DNA of 64,000 bases from Verticillium longisporum (taxonomy: Eukaryota > Ascomycota > Sordariomycetes > Glomerellales > Plectosphaerellaceae): NCBI GenBank assembly GCA_019188255.1, contig JAETXT010000006.1, positions 1,116,001-1,180,000 of the forward strand, given 5' to 3'. This document shows positions 1-10,669 of the stretch, piece after piece. Both the position numbers and the translations under genes were made by a program. The notes beneath the pieces are model-generated. The model saw only the letters and a list, made by a program, of their open reading frames with translations. It had not been told where the DNA came from and ran no database searches. Each line of letters opens with the position of its first letter. Within the stretch, counting starts at the first letter, position 1.

Positions 1-67
1 GTCCCTCGACGATGCTCAGCCGTCGCGCCGAAGACGACACGACGAGGCGCCGACGCGCCGCTCACAC

Positions 68-1792
68 ATGATGTCTTCCCCGAACCCGACCGACTCGACA
101 AACAACGGCGCCCCTGCAGGACAGCAGGTTGCCGAGCCCGGACCGAAACACTTTACGATCGGCGACGTGCATCCCGACAACGACAAGTACCGTGGCCTGA
201 CGGGCGACATTGGGGAGCAGGATGTGAAGCAGAAGTACTTTGAGGAGGACTTTAAGTTCGTCATGCCGGATCATTTACGAAGGCCACACCAGGTCAACCC
301 CCGAGCGGCGCCACCAGCGTCGGGCGCAGACGAACAGCGCGACTTGAACTCGTCGGCCCCTTATCCGTCCGACTTGTCGTCGACACAACTGGATGGATCC
401 CGCTCGACTGTCTCGGAATCAACTGCCCGAGCCAAATCCGTGCCAGGCTCTGACGACGACGATGGTGTGAAGCAGTCGCTCGCCTTCAGGGTCGCCGGCA
501 AGGTCGACAACTTGACAGACGCTGCACAGAAGGCCGTCAAGCAGCGACGGACGGACGACAGGAAAAACGGGACGATATGTGGTCTGCGGCGCAAAATCTT
601 CTGGATCATTTTTATCATCGCATCTCTTGTCATCATCGGCCTGTCCGTGGGTCTGGGTGTCGGCTTGGCCTTGGCCAACGACAACGACTACTATGGCTCC
701 TACTACGATGACGGCGTCGTCAATCTCGGCAACATCAGTACATCACCAGAGGCGGTCTACTTGAATACGACGCTGTCTTCCCTGAACTTTACCGACGAAT
801 TCGGATATGACAATATTGTTGTATTCTACCAACTCAATTCGAAGGTCCTTTGCCGGTCGCTGTGGAATTCCTCCGACGAGAAGTGGACTGCTGCAGTCGT
901 CAGTAACGAAACCCGTGGCATCGAAAAGGGCACGCCTCTTTCCTCAAATCTATATTGGTACAACGACGACAGTGGCTTTGAGGTGCGGCTGTACGCGGTC
1001 ACAGAGGACAGGACACTGAACGGGTGGATCAGCAGCTCGCACACCAACGGCAGCCTGCTCGAGTTTTGGGCCAACTCGAGCATCGCTGACTTCGACGCGA
1101 TCCCCGTGGGAGAAGGCTCGTCAATCGTCTCCAACGGCAACGAGAACTTCGGAGCGCTTGCGTTGGACATGATTGCGTATCAGGACCACAATGGCACCAT
1201 GCACCTGCTCCTAGCCAACGGCAATACCAGCGCCCCGGTCTGGGCTGCTTCGATCATGCCATTCGATGACTACCTACCAGCATGGAACACCCCCATGGCG
1301 CTGACTCCTGTGTATCAACGAGGTGATCCCAGCTTGAGTCTTTTCTACTACACCGAATTTGGTTATCTGAGACAAGTTTCGATCCACAGCGCAACAGATG
1401 TCACCCAAGTCTATGGTATCGCAGATACAGGCTCATCATTGCGACTCTACGAGGGCACACCATATACTGTCCTCGCTGCCTTCACAGCGGGCTGGAATGA
1501 TACATCTGACGATCTCAAAGTTCAGGTGCTGGGCCTAGATGGCCTGCTGTACAACTACTCTTACCAAAATGCCTGGCTGATGGCATATCAATATGGACAG
1601 TGGGCAGCCAAGGAGTATATTCCCACCATGGTGAACAGCAGAAATCCGATGGTTTTGACTGCCAACCAAGCTGGCAGAGTGTACGGCACGATTGTGCAGA
1701 ACACGTCTGTTGTGATCTATGAGTGGATGTGGGAGGGGGGCAACAGTTACAAGCCAATAGGCGTGGTGAACACAACATTGCCGTCGGGTTAG
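68..1792 (+). CDS. Membrane-anchored fucose-specific-lectin-like protein
   Basis: Single uninterrupted frame of 574 codons. Residues 1-175 are polar and disordered, rich in Ser, Asp and Pro. A strong hydrophobic helix at about 178-200 (WIIFIIASLVIIGLSVGLG) follows a basic stretch (RRK) and there is no N-terminal signal peptide, so a type II membrane topology with an outward C-terminal domain is inferred. The remaining ~370 residues hold many N-x-S/T sites and the recurring Trp-rich, beta-strand-like pattern of the fungal fucose-specific lectin (AAL-type propeller) family. Expected role is sugar binding at the cell surface or in the secretory pathway; ligand specificity cannot be read from the sequence. 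The start is at the second of two nearby possible contexts (MMSS); either Met gives nearly the same protein. Family assignment is from overall pattern, not from a search. Confidence 0.72.
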   Translation: MMSSPNPTDSTNNGAPAGQQVAEPGPKHFTIGDVHPDNDKYRGLTGDIGEQDVKQKYFEEDFKFVMPDHLRRPHQVNPRAAPPASGADEQRDLNSSAPYPSDLSSTQLDGSRSTVSESTARAKSVPGSDDDDGVKQSLAFRVAGKVDNLTDAAQKAVKQRRTDDRKNGTICGLRRKIFWIIFIIASLVIIGLSVGLGVGLALANDNDYYGSYYDDGVVNLGNISTSPEAVYLNTTLSSLNFTDEFGYDNIVVFYQLNSKVLCRSLWNSSDEKWTAAVVSNETRGIEKGTPLSSNLYWYNDDSGFEVRLYAVTEDRTLNGWISSSHTNGSLLEFWANSSIADFDAIPVGEGSSIVSNGNENFGALALDMIAYQDHNGTMHLLLANGNTSAPVWAASIMPFDDYLPAWNTPMALTPVYQRGDPSLSLFYYTEFGYLRQVSIHSATDVTQVYGIADTGSSLRLYEGTPYTVLAAFTAGWNDTSDDLKVQVLGLDGLLYNYSYQNAWLMAYQYGQWAAKEYIPTMVNSRNPMVLTANQAGRVYGTIVQNTSVVIYEWMWEGGNSYKPIGVVNTTLPSG

Positions 1793-2247
1793 GCACGGAA
1801 CTGTCACCAAAGGAAGGAAGGATATAATATTGTATTAGCGCGCGACAATTGATTTTGCACATTTCTCAATCTTTGGGCGCCCTCTGATGCGGGCGTCTTT
1901 GCTACTTACAAGTTGTCATTACTATGCAATATGTGGACGCTATGCGATCTTCATTACTGAGTTGAGAAGACAACGAGGCAGAATGACTAATTCAGGTGGC
2001 GTAAAGTATGATGCTCCCCTTTCTCGGTTTTTTTCATTGAATCCCACGAGAGCGATTTGGGCGGGCTGGGGCACAGAGTGGAGAGGTAGCAGAAGTCGAG
2101 GATCCTACCTCATCCCAAACAGGCAGCAATCCTTCATCACTTGGCTCGACGGAAGACCGACTGGCCTGAGTCACATTTGTCCTCCGTCAACAATAGCTTT
2201 ACAGCCGACGTCGCAAGAACCTATACTGTCTAACACAGAACCAGAGC
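1793..2247. other. Intergenic, lectin 3' side and F-box promoter
   Basis: About 450 bases downstream of the lectin-like gene and upstream of the F-box gene. One open frame starts here but it has no recognisable protein features and overlaps the F-box start. No RNA gene or repeat seen. Confidence 0.5.
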
Positions 2248-3918
2248 ATGGGGTATCCGGTTCAACTGCTCGATTTACCACTAGAAATCCTGCATCTTAT
2301 TGCATCCCAATTATGCATCCACTGCCGTCATGAACCAGCGCCAGTGTGGAAGACGAGGATGCGGTCGGCTACCAGCGTATGGGATGAGCGTAGGAGCCTC
2401 ATCGCGTTGAGTTTGACCTCGAAGGCTCTGCGAGACGTGGCCCAGCCGATTCTATTCCATTCATTGCTTATTCACCGCCGCCGAGCCGACAGCCTAAGGG
2501 ACCTCCATGACAGGCTATTTTCTGCTGTCTGCCTCTTCGATACACAGCCTCGCCTAGCCCAGCTTGTTAGAACGGTTGATATTGGTGCGTTCAACGAGGA
2601 TTGCACATGTTGCTATCCTGAGCAATTACACGACGCTACTCAGCGGCAGATGCTGCTCATTAAACAGGCTGTGACAAATCTCGGGCACGAAGCTAGCGAC
2701 AGCGAGTTGAAAAACATATGCTCCGGAGATAACATCGTCGAAACGCTTGTCCAAGTGCTGGTCTTACAAACGCGTACTGCCGACAGGGTATCTCTGTCTC
2801 TGCCCAAGGATTGGACATTCGGTCTATTCGCAAAGAAACGTGCTGATGGTAGTGGAAAACACCACGTGTTGCAGGCTACCAGAATCGAGGTCGAAGTGGA
2901 CAAGACCAACAGTGATGCTTGTAACGACCCAGACGACCATGGGCCTTGCTACGTTTACGGCCCCAGGAGCATGGCTGAGGAGACTCTCATCGTCATCGCT
3001 CCCAATGTTCAGTTTCTCTGCTGCGGATCGGGTGCTCTTGTGGTTCCTTCCATGAGCCGGAGTCCTGGGCTGTCTCAGCTCACATCTCTGCAGTTCATCT
3101 TCAAGGGCATATGGAGCCCGTTTCTCCCCAAACTGCTACGCGAATTATCGCACCTCCAACACGTCAGCTTTGTCTCGCAAAACACACATTGCCCCACACC
3201 CCGCTTGATCAAGGAAGCGTTGCTCTTGCTACCTGCGAAGGGCACACTGCAATCATTGACACTCTTGCCCATGTACTGGGTGAACGAACCCTTGGGTAGC
3301 ATGGAGAGCTGGCGCCCAGCGGCCGAGACAGCTCTTCCTTATCCCATCGCCACTCTTCAAGAGTTTGAGGGATTGAAGGTTCTCTCCATTGACAGCCTTG
3401 TTGTTTACCCCTTCGACCTAGATGGTCCTTCAACCAAGGACACCCAGAGACTGGTCAACTTTCTGCCCTCGTCACTTGAGATACTGGTTATGAGAAGCCT
3501 CGGTCAGGCGATATATGCGGTGCCCGATTCGCACTTCCAGGCACTTGCCGATGCAGTGGTGGCAGGGCAGTTTCAAAGATTGCGTTGGGTTTTCTGGACC
3601 GATGATCAAGATGGGTACATCATGCAGCCGCACAACAGATTCAGACCCGGCCCCGGGTTGCCGTCCTCAGAAACGGCCGGCGTTCTCGGTGTTTTTAGAG
3701 GTTTGGCTAAACTCGATCTGTCACCAACGGGCAGTACCGGTACCAAAGAGGCTCGCGAGGAGTGGGTAGCACAGGGACTTTGGAAGAAGAGGCTACATCC
3801 ACATCTCTCACAGTGGTTGGAATTCATCGAAGAGCCCGACGCTTTTTCCGACTGGGACAGATTATGGGAGGACGGCGTGAGGAGATTTGCACCCACTATA
3901 TGGGCCGATCCAGAATAG
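2248..3918 (+). CDS. F-box domain protein
   Basis: Intronless frame of 556 codons. The first residues (LLDLPLEILHLIASQL) match the start of an F-box, which normally binds Skp1 in an SCF ubiquitin ligase. A second part of the box (SLIALSLTSKALRDVAQPILF) lies about 35 residues later, after an insertion with Cys/His residues; this split layout is common in fungal F-box proteins. The rest is Leu-rich with irregular leucine-repeat-like stretches (for example LLRELSHLQHVSFVSQ), suggesting a substrate-recognition solenoid. The target is unknown. The start is chosen because the box begins within six residues of it. Confidence 0.75.
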   Translation: MGYPVQLLDLPLEILHLIASQLCIHCRHEPAPVWKTRMRSATSVWDERRSLIALSLTSKALRDVAQPILFHSLLIHRRRADSLRDLHDRLFSAVCLFDTQPRLAQLVRTVDIGAFNEDCTCCYPEQLHDATQRQMLLIKQAVTNLGHEASDSELKNICSGDNIVETLVQVLVLQTRTADRVSLSLPKDWTFGLFAKKRADGSGKHHVLQATRIEVEVDKTNSDACNDPDDHGPCYVYGPRSMAEETLIVIAPNVQFLCCGSGALVVPSMSRSPGLSQLTSLQFIFKGIWSPFLPKLLRELSHLQHVSFVSQNTHCPTPRLIKEALLLLPAKGTLQSLTLLPMYWVNEPLGSMESWRPAAETALPYPIATLQEFEGLKVLSIDSLVVYPFDLDGPSTKDTQRLVNFLPSSLEILVMRSLGQAIYAVPDSHFQALADAVVAGQFQRLRWVFWTDDQDGYIMQPHNRFRPGPGLPSSETAGVLGVFRGLAKLDLSPTGSTGTKEAREEWVAQGLWKKRLHPHLSQWLEFIEEPDAFSDWDRLWEDGVRRFAPTIWADPE

Positions 3919-4385
3919 CTCGGTGCTCTTGAGTAATTATCAGGCGATTTCCTGTAATACGGCTCTTGCTTTCAGCCAAAAGAAAGGATGGGTGCTATCG
4001 GTATATATCCCACCGCGTGAAGCTGTACAGCCTGTTTGCACGATCTAAGCTGGTACAGGATTCGCTTCATGCATCCTCCATACGCACGCAAGTAGCTGGA
4101 GTTTTCGGAGAACATTAATCCAAAAAGCTGCAATGAAAAGGTCTTGTGCATAAGAGCCAAGTGATCATATGCAGTTGCGACATCACATGCGTACTCAGTG
4201 AGCAGCAATAGAAGAGATATTGAGGTTATAGTTTTCTTTCATTGGGTATTCTGCCTGGACTATTGTCAAGGGCAGCCAGTTTTTTCATTTCCCTCTGATC
4301 GGGGAGTTGTTACCCAAACGCCGCAACGCCAAGCCGAACGAGGTGTCTGTGATATTGTCTAGACTTCATCTTCAGTCGACAACAA
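3919..4385. other. Intergenic between convergent genes
   Basis: The F-box gene and FIP1 end towards each other across about 470 bases. Nothing beyond likely 3' untranslated sequence is seen. Confidence 0.5.
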
Positions 4386-5595
4386 TCACCACCTCCGACC
4401 TCGACCCCGGCCACCAAAGCCGCCACGATTGACGCCGCCCATGCCACCCTGCTGGTCAAACCCGCCAAATTGGCCCTGGTTGCCTCCGAAACCCTGCCCA
4501 AAGTTCTGTCCCTGTGCGCCCGGAACGCCGGCGTTACCAGCTTGGCCCTGCATGCCGGAAAACATGGCCGACATGGCTGCGGGGTCCATCTGGCTGGGAT
4601 CCATGCCAGAGCTCATCATCTGCTGCATCATCTGCTGCATCTCAGGAGGCATGCCGTCCATGCCGCCCATGCCGGCCATACCAGCCTGGCCCTGCGCACC
4701 TTGCGCGCCGCCGGGCATGTTCATACCGCCTCCCATCATCATCATCTTGCCGAAGTCTTCCATCATCTTGTTGTTGCCCGCCATCATGAGGTCGCCGTTG
4801 AACTCGCCGCGAATGGCCTCCTGCTTGGCAGCATACAATGCCCACGTGAACTCATCGAAGCCATAGTTGAAGTAGTCGCTGATGTCGGTACCAGGCTTGC
4901 GCCATGGCTTTTCGTTATCGCCGAGATCTGTTTGCCCATTAGCCATGTGCCGAGTGAAGCGTGGTTACAAGCGACAACATACCTTCGTCAATGTTGACTG
5001 CCGTAATATGCTTGCCCGAGCCTGCATGGATGGGATTGCCGTTGACGTCAATCTTCGAACTTGACGCGGCGGCGGCGACCTTGTCGGCACTGGGCACAGC
5101 CAGAGCGACTGCAGGAGACTCGAACTTGGGTGCGGGGGACTTGGATGAGGGCGCAGCCGGGGCTGCTGGTTTGACGGCGATGTCGCTGGAAGCGGTCCTT
5201 TGAGGGATGTTGCGAATGTCGCTGTACCTCGATTGTCTGGTGCGAGCGTCACGTCAGTATTGGAGGGTTCAAGATGCGCGCACAATGTTCGCCGGGCATA
5301 CGTTGGTGGGGCAGCTTTTGTGCCGTCTTTGCGCTCCGTGATGATGTCGATATCCTACGACAAAGGGTCAGTGGAGGCTCCAGTGATATAGTTCAAGGCA
5401 GAAGGAACTGACTGAATCACTGTCGTCCTCATCCATCGCACCACCTTCATCTTCCTCCTCGCCTTCCTCCAGCTCCGTCTTCGGCTCCTCCTTTGGAACT
5501 GGTGTCGGCGACGCTGAAGCTTCCGTCTTTGTCGCCTTTTCCGTCGCCTCTGTAGGCTCGGGAGAGTAGAAATCCTCGTCGTCGTCAACGTCCAT
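4386..5595 (-). CDS. FIP1: Fip1, pre-mRNA polyadenylation factor subunit
   Basis: Four exons: 5413-5595, 5302-5354, 4983-5236 and 4386-4927, with introns 5355-5412, 5237-5301 and 4928-4982, all GT...AG; the joined reading is 343 residues. The N-terminus is very acidic ([14 protein letters not shown], then Glu/Asp runs), as in the poly(A)-polymerase-binding part of Fip1. The diagnostic Fip1 motif follows in exon 4 ([20 protein letters not shown], continuing [10 protein letters not shown]). The C-terminal half is Met/Gly/Gln-rich and ends in RG repeats. Fip1 tethers poly(A) polymerase to the cleavage and polyadenylation factor in the nucleus. It shares a roughly 500-bp divergent promoter with NUP49. 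Confidence 0.93.
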
Positions 5596-6091
5596 TGCGC
5601 CTTCTTTCCAATATGGCTTCGAATTCGGGTAAAGTACGTTCGCTGCGGCGGAACCCTATGGATGCAGAGGGCGACGTCGCTATGATGGAACCAGGCTTCG
5701 GAGGAGGACTGGGAGCTTCAATCCACAACGACCAGGGACAACAGCCGAAGTTGATCCCAAGCTCCAAGCTCCCTCTACACCGAAGCACACCGATCGGCAC
5801 AACCTCGGGGATGGTCGGGAAAGGCTTAGCGTCCCTCGGTGCAGCCCCTGCCACCGGATGCCCGCCAACTCCAAGCTCTCACCCCAATTCAGCCAATCAG
5901 ATTCCAAGCACACCAAAGCTCGACTTCACGTTTGTGCCTGGACCCGTCGCGCCTACATTCCCTCTCAAGCGTTGCCATCCTGCGAGGGCCTCAACCAAGA
6001 ACAACAGCCAAAGACTTCCAGCACCGCAAGGTACGCGATTGAAGAATCTTGATCGTAGACCGGGAACCGTGTCTTACTTTGTGTAGTCGAA
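5596..6091. promoter_or_regulatory. Divergent promoter of FIP1 and NUP49
   Basis: About 495 bases separate the two start codons. A plus-strand open frame of 163 codons covers most of it but resembles no family and ends just before the NUP49 ATG, so I read it as promoter and 5' untranslated DNA. Confidence 0.5.
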
Positions 6092-7479
6092 ATGTTCGCC
6101 GCCAACAAACCAGCAGGGCTCACGCTCAACACTCCGAGGTACGTTTCCGAGATTATTGTCGTGCTCTGCGATTCTCCTGCGGACGATAGCTTGCAAGGCC
6201 TCTGTCTGACGTGGCCATCTTCTTTGCAGCAGTGGCGGGGGTCTCTTCGGCAACACGCAGAGCTCAACCACAGCCCAGCAGCCAGCCAGCGGTGGCCTTT
6301 TTGGTGGCGGCGCAAACACCCAGACCCAGCAGCAGCCGGCCAGCGGCGGCCTCTTTGGCAACACGGCTAGCAATCAGCAAACGCAGCAGCAGGGCTCAAC
6401 AGGTGGCGGTGGTCTCTTTGGTGGATCTACTTTCGGTCAACCCCAGCAGCAGCAGCAGTCGACTGGTGGAGGATTGTTTGGTGCCTCGACGACTCAAAAC
6501 AACCAACAGCAGGGTGGAGGTGGATTGTTCGGTGCCTCGACAGCACTGAACACCCAGCAGCAGCAGCAACAACAACAGCCGCAGCAGCAGAGTGGTGGTC
6601 TTTTCGGTTCTACAACCCAGCAAAAGCCGGCCGGACTCTTGTACGTCCCAGCTCGCCCATTTCCTGTCTTCTCCCACTAACTCGCTCCAGCGGGGCCTCC
6701 ACCGCCGCCCCTGCCCAGCAGTCGACCGGCGCCGGCCTCACGATGGGCCAGTCGACGAACCAGGGCGCCATTCCAGGTGTGCGCATCGACCTCGCCAACG
6801 TCAAGGGCACGACCAAGTTTAACGATCTCACCCCCAGCTGCAACGCGAAATCGAGACGTGCGACAACATTATCCAACAGTACATGAGCCAGGCCGGCCAG
6901 ATCAAGTCGTTCATGACGGCTCACGAAGGCGACCTGGCGCGCCTGACCCACGATGTCGAGTGGCTGACGCGCAAATTCGACGGCGTCAAGACGACCCTCG
7001 AAGACGACGTCAAGATGACGGCGCAGCTGAAGGAGGTGGTCAAGTCCGACGCCGACATTGCCAAGGCCGCCTTTGCCGGCGCCGAGCAGCTCAAGCTGCC
7101 TGCTCACTACCATACGACCTGGCTGACGGCGAACAAGCCGGCCGCCAAATCCAAGGACAAGGAAGAGGAGCCCGCTCTCGAGGACTGCATCACGCTCTTC
7201 TCGAACGAGGCCGACCGTCTCGACCAGATGCACCAATTCCAGGTCCAGAAGGTCAAGGAGATGGAGCAGCACATGCCCGGTGTCGAGAACGGTCTCTACG
7301 AGCGGATGCGCGCCCTGCGCGACGGAGCGTCTCACTTTGCCGGCTTTGGATTCGCCGTCGAGCTCCTCGACACGGTCAAGGCGCTGGGCGACGAGATTGT
7401 CCGCGCGGCTGGCCTGATCGTCGAGTCGCGTGAGAAGTTGACGGAACTTCAGCTGCGCACGCTGCCTTCGCGCAAGTGA
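6092..7479 (+). CDS. NUP49: Nucleoporin Nup49-type GLFG protein, frame broken
   Basis: Exons 6092-6138, 6230-6640 and 6691-7479, with introns 6139-6229 and 6641-6690 (the latter with a CACTAAC branch motif). The start [15 protein letters not shown] leads into about ten GLFG repeats separated by Gln/Ser/Thr spacers (residues ~17-155), the mesh-forming part. A helical coiled-coil region follows (TTKFNDLTP, then [16 protein letters not shown], to the end), as in the Nup62-Nup58-Nup54 channel complex. In exon 3 the frame is lost at a five-C run (6831-6835): TTKFNDLTP is in one frame and QLQREIE in the next. One extra C would restore a 415-residue reading. Such a gene should be essential, so a homopolymer sequencing error is the simplest explanation. 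No intron can bridge the point. Confidence 0.88.
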
Positions 7480-7977
7480 GAGTGAACGCTGGCTCTGGGT
7501 ACGGGTGGCGTTGGATCTTGGCTCGTGGTCCCGGTGCATTTGCACTGTTGCAGTGCGGCTTGTCTCGACTGAGTTGAATTCAATGCAGGTGAGACAGCCT
7601 GCTGGGGCTGGACACGAGAAAGGTCTGCGGCAGAGGCACGGTCACGGGCAGGGTTGGACTTGGTTTGGCGTTTCGGGGCATCGCTAGGGATGCATAGCAA
7701 GTGAAATGATTTTGATGTTCAGAGGGGCAAATACGCCATAGATACCCTGTGTAAGACATGAAAGTTGGCTGATATGGCACACACGTGTACGCTGATCGGG
7801 ACCATGCACATGACAGAAATATGCTTTCATTCATATAGTAGGGTATCTAGAAGCCACCTGGCTCAGTGAGTCCGCGCCAACCAACCCCGGTTGACGGTCA
7901 AACGCCCCCTTTCCCTCCAGTATCCACGTTGCACAATGTCCCTCGCGGGCAGTGGTCATACTTTGTGTGTCGATCAA
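7480..7977. other. Intergenic between convergent NUP49 and RPC31
   Basis: About 500 bases of 3' flanking sequence. Short open frames on both strands show no family features. Nothing else seen. Confidence 0.5.
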
Positions 7978-8884
7978 TCAGTAGGCGTCCCCGCCCTGGT
8001 CGTCATCGCCGCCGTCGTCGTCCATGTCGTCGCCGTTTTCAAAGTACTCTTCGGCATTGTAATCGCCGGCATCCTCATCGTCGTACTCCTCATCCTGCTC
8101 CTCCTCCTCCGCCTCGTCGTCCTCGCCCATCTCGGCCTCTTCGCCTTCGGGCTCCCGCCCCATCCTGCTCAGCGCCTCCAGTCTCCTCTTCGTCGCATCC
8201 TCTCCTCCGGCTTCCTCGTCCCACTCATCCTCGGGCAGCGTAATGCCAAAGACATCCTCCGCCGTGGGCAGCGCCCGTATAGACGACAGCTGGAACCCGC
8301 GCTTCCTCTTCCTGCCGACGCCGCCGCCGGGCCCATCGGCGCCCTCAAACGTGGCGTGCAGCTCCTTGGGCACAAACTCGGGACAGTAGGGCCGCGCGCC
8401 AAAGTCGGGGAGCGTGCGCTCGGCGCGCACGAAGCGCTGGGCGTAGGTTGGCACGGCGGTGAAGGGGTCCTGGTTGGCCTTTGTGCGGGCGCCGCCGCCG
8501 CCGGCAGCGTATTTGGCGTTGAGCTGGGCCTGGCCGTAGTGTTTGTGGGACGAGGAGAAGGCCGAGTCGGCGGCTGTGTAGAGCTTGCGTGTCGTGTAGA
8601 GGGGCCCGTCGTGGATCTGGTGGCGGAGGAGGAGGAAGGCTGATACGGAACGGGTTTCTTGCGATGTCAGAGGTTTCGCTTCGGGGACGGAGTAGGCCTG
8701 TCTTCTGTTAGTAAAACTACTTGAATATGGCCCCTTGGCAGCAAAGAGGGAATCAACGAACAGGGAAGAGCTCGGAGGGACGGGCGTCGACGTCTTCGCC
8801 TTCCCAGGGAAGTTGAGGACCACCGCCGCCGCGACGTCCACCTCGGCCACCGCGACCGCCGCCTCTGCCTCCGCCGCGGGACAT
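7978..8884 (-). CDS. RPC31: RNA polymerase III subunit Rpc31 (RPC7)
   Basis: Exons 8762-8884 and 7978-8697 joined across intron 8698-8761 give 280 residues. The start at 8884 is chosen because it begins a Gly/Arg-rich N-terminus (MSRGGGRGGGRGG) followed by LPWEGEDVDARPSELFP, the pattern of Rpc31 N-termini; the longer open frame starting at 8973 reads intronic or upstream sequence. The middle carries the subunit's PL..QE and HDGPLYT segments. The last 80 residues are a long acidic tail (EEEEQDEEYDDED, DDDGGDDDQ), as in yeast Rpc31. The subunit belongs to the Rpc31-34-82 trimer used in Pol III initiation in the nucleus. The 5' splice site, GTTCGT, is weak but gives the only consistent join. Confidence 0.85.
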
Positions 8885-9433
8885 GAGGCTAGGTCAAGTG
8901 TCTTGGCGATAAGGTATTGGAGGGTTTGAGCGTTCGGGAGGGATTGGAAGGCGTGGCGTAGTGTCAAGGACACAATGATCTCTCCGATTTGTAGAGTATG
9001 GCAGGCGATGAGCCTTTGAAGGTAACTTATTTTTTAGCGGGGTAAATTCCGCGCGCGGTCGGGGACGATGAACGATGGGCAAGGGCGATGGGCGATGGCA
9101 GCCCCACACCATGTCCATGTCTTGCAGCAGTTGCAGGGCAGGAGCTTGGGCCACTAGCGCCTGCTGAACTGAAGGGTGCCTGTCGACCACGCGCTGGACC
9201 CTTGCTGCTGCTGCTGCTCCCCTCCATTTGACGACCTTCCCCCACCTACCAGGTACCTATTGACATCAGCTTCAGGCATCCCCACGACGTACCACTTCTG
9301 CCTTGACTGCCGTCGTTACATCCGCTACTCTCCTGATTGTGGCAATCAATCTTCACGCATACCCATCTTACACCCTTTCATCTTCCTCATCTCCTGCGCG
9401 AGGGCCTTCTGGGCCTACACGTCGTACAACAAC
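8885..9433. promoter_or_regulatory. Divergent promoter of RPC31 and the Hsm3-like gene
   Basis: About 550 bases with a short CTG run (9203-9217) and no supported gene. Confidence 0.45.
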
Positions 9434-10669
9434 ATGTCAGGCAACATCGTGCCGTCGTTCGTCGACGGCAATGTGCCCATCGCCGGCCTCGATCAGCTCT
9501 CCGCCCACCTCGACGAAGCTATCCAAGACCCCGACGCCGACTTCAAGCCAAAGTTGTTTGACGATGCCGAGCTGCAGCTTACTGGTACGCCCCCATAGAC
9601 GGTGCCCTATTCATGCCCAAGGGTTGCCAACTGACTGTTGCTAGAATCCAACGTCCCACCACTCCTGCCAACCCTTCTCCCCAAGCTCACGACCATTCTT
9701 CTCACGACACGAAAGGATCCGGCTGTTCCCGTCTCCCTGTCTATCCGACTGCTGCGCCATGTTTCCTTCACCCAAACACTCTCCCTAGCCGACGAGACGG
9801 CCCTCATCACAGCCTTCAACTCACCCGCGCCTTCCGCCAACCTGCTCGCCATGGCCGTCCTGCACAAGGCCATAACGCCTGCCGATATCGCCATCCTAGC
9901 TTCGATGCCGAAACTCCTTGAGCATTTCATACGGCGATGGCTGACTGCGCCACAAGTCGATTCGGGCGAACGGGGCTCGCGCGTCCTCGGTGACTTGCTG
10001 GAGATTGACTCCCAGTCACCACCGCTGCGCATACCAAGAGAGGCCATCACGGTCAACGGCGTGCCCTGGACAAATGGGTCCACAAATGGCGACCACGGAA
10101 ACGACGAGTTGGCGGACATCCACAAGCCCCGCGGCGAGGGCGTTCTTTGGCGTCGACTCACTCACGATGTGGATCTTTACAATCTACTCGTAGCCCTGCC
10201 TCAGGGGCGGGACATCTCTGGCGAGGTTCTCGACGAACGCCAGACATCCTTGGCACAAGGAAGGCTCCTTCGACTTTTGCCCCGGCTGGCACTGCGCGAC
10301 TTTGACCTCGTTACCCAGCCGCCTCCGAAGCCGAGTGATGACGAGCTCATGGGCGGCGTCGATCCCGAAGCCGAGGCCAGGCAAAGCGGCCTGCTGCAGT
10401 TTGTGGCGCTGAAAATGGTCGACAAAAGCGACCTTCTCATGCACCTCAGTCTGATAGACTTTTTCGAGACACTGGTCAGTCTGTTGAGAGTCAGGGCGAA
10501 GGAGGGGGGGAGCAGCAGCCAGAATATTGTGCAGACATTGAGGGAGATTTTGTCAGTTGCCCTGCGTGGTGATGATGAGCTGCGAGCCGCCCTCAAACGC
10601 CTGCCTGATCGGACTGTCGAAGAGGAGGCCGAAGATTTGCAAGCTTTCATACAAAGCGTAGTGGGATAA
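9434..10669 (+). CDS. Hsm3/PSMD5-like protein (probable proteasome base chaperone)
   Basis: Exons 9434-9584 and 9645-10669, intron 9585-9644, giving 391 residues (start MSGNIVPSFVDGN). It is an all-helical, Leu-rich protein with repeat-like helices (LLPTLLPKLTTILLTT, LLRLLPRLALRDFDLV, LLMHLSLIDFFETLVSLL). The overall organisation and length resemble the fungal family annotated as DNA mismatch repair protein HSM3, the counterpart of PSMD5/S5b, which helps assemble the 26S proteasome base. I see no single diagnostic motif, so the assignment rests on recall of the family's general look. It could instead be another ARM/HEAT-type protein. Confidence 0.5.

Noticed and set aside
5595..6086. 163-codon plus-strand frame before NUP49 as a separate gene
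   Set aside because: No recognisable features, and it lies in the FIP1/NUP49 divergent promoter; NUP49 begins cleanly at 6092.
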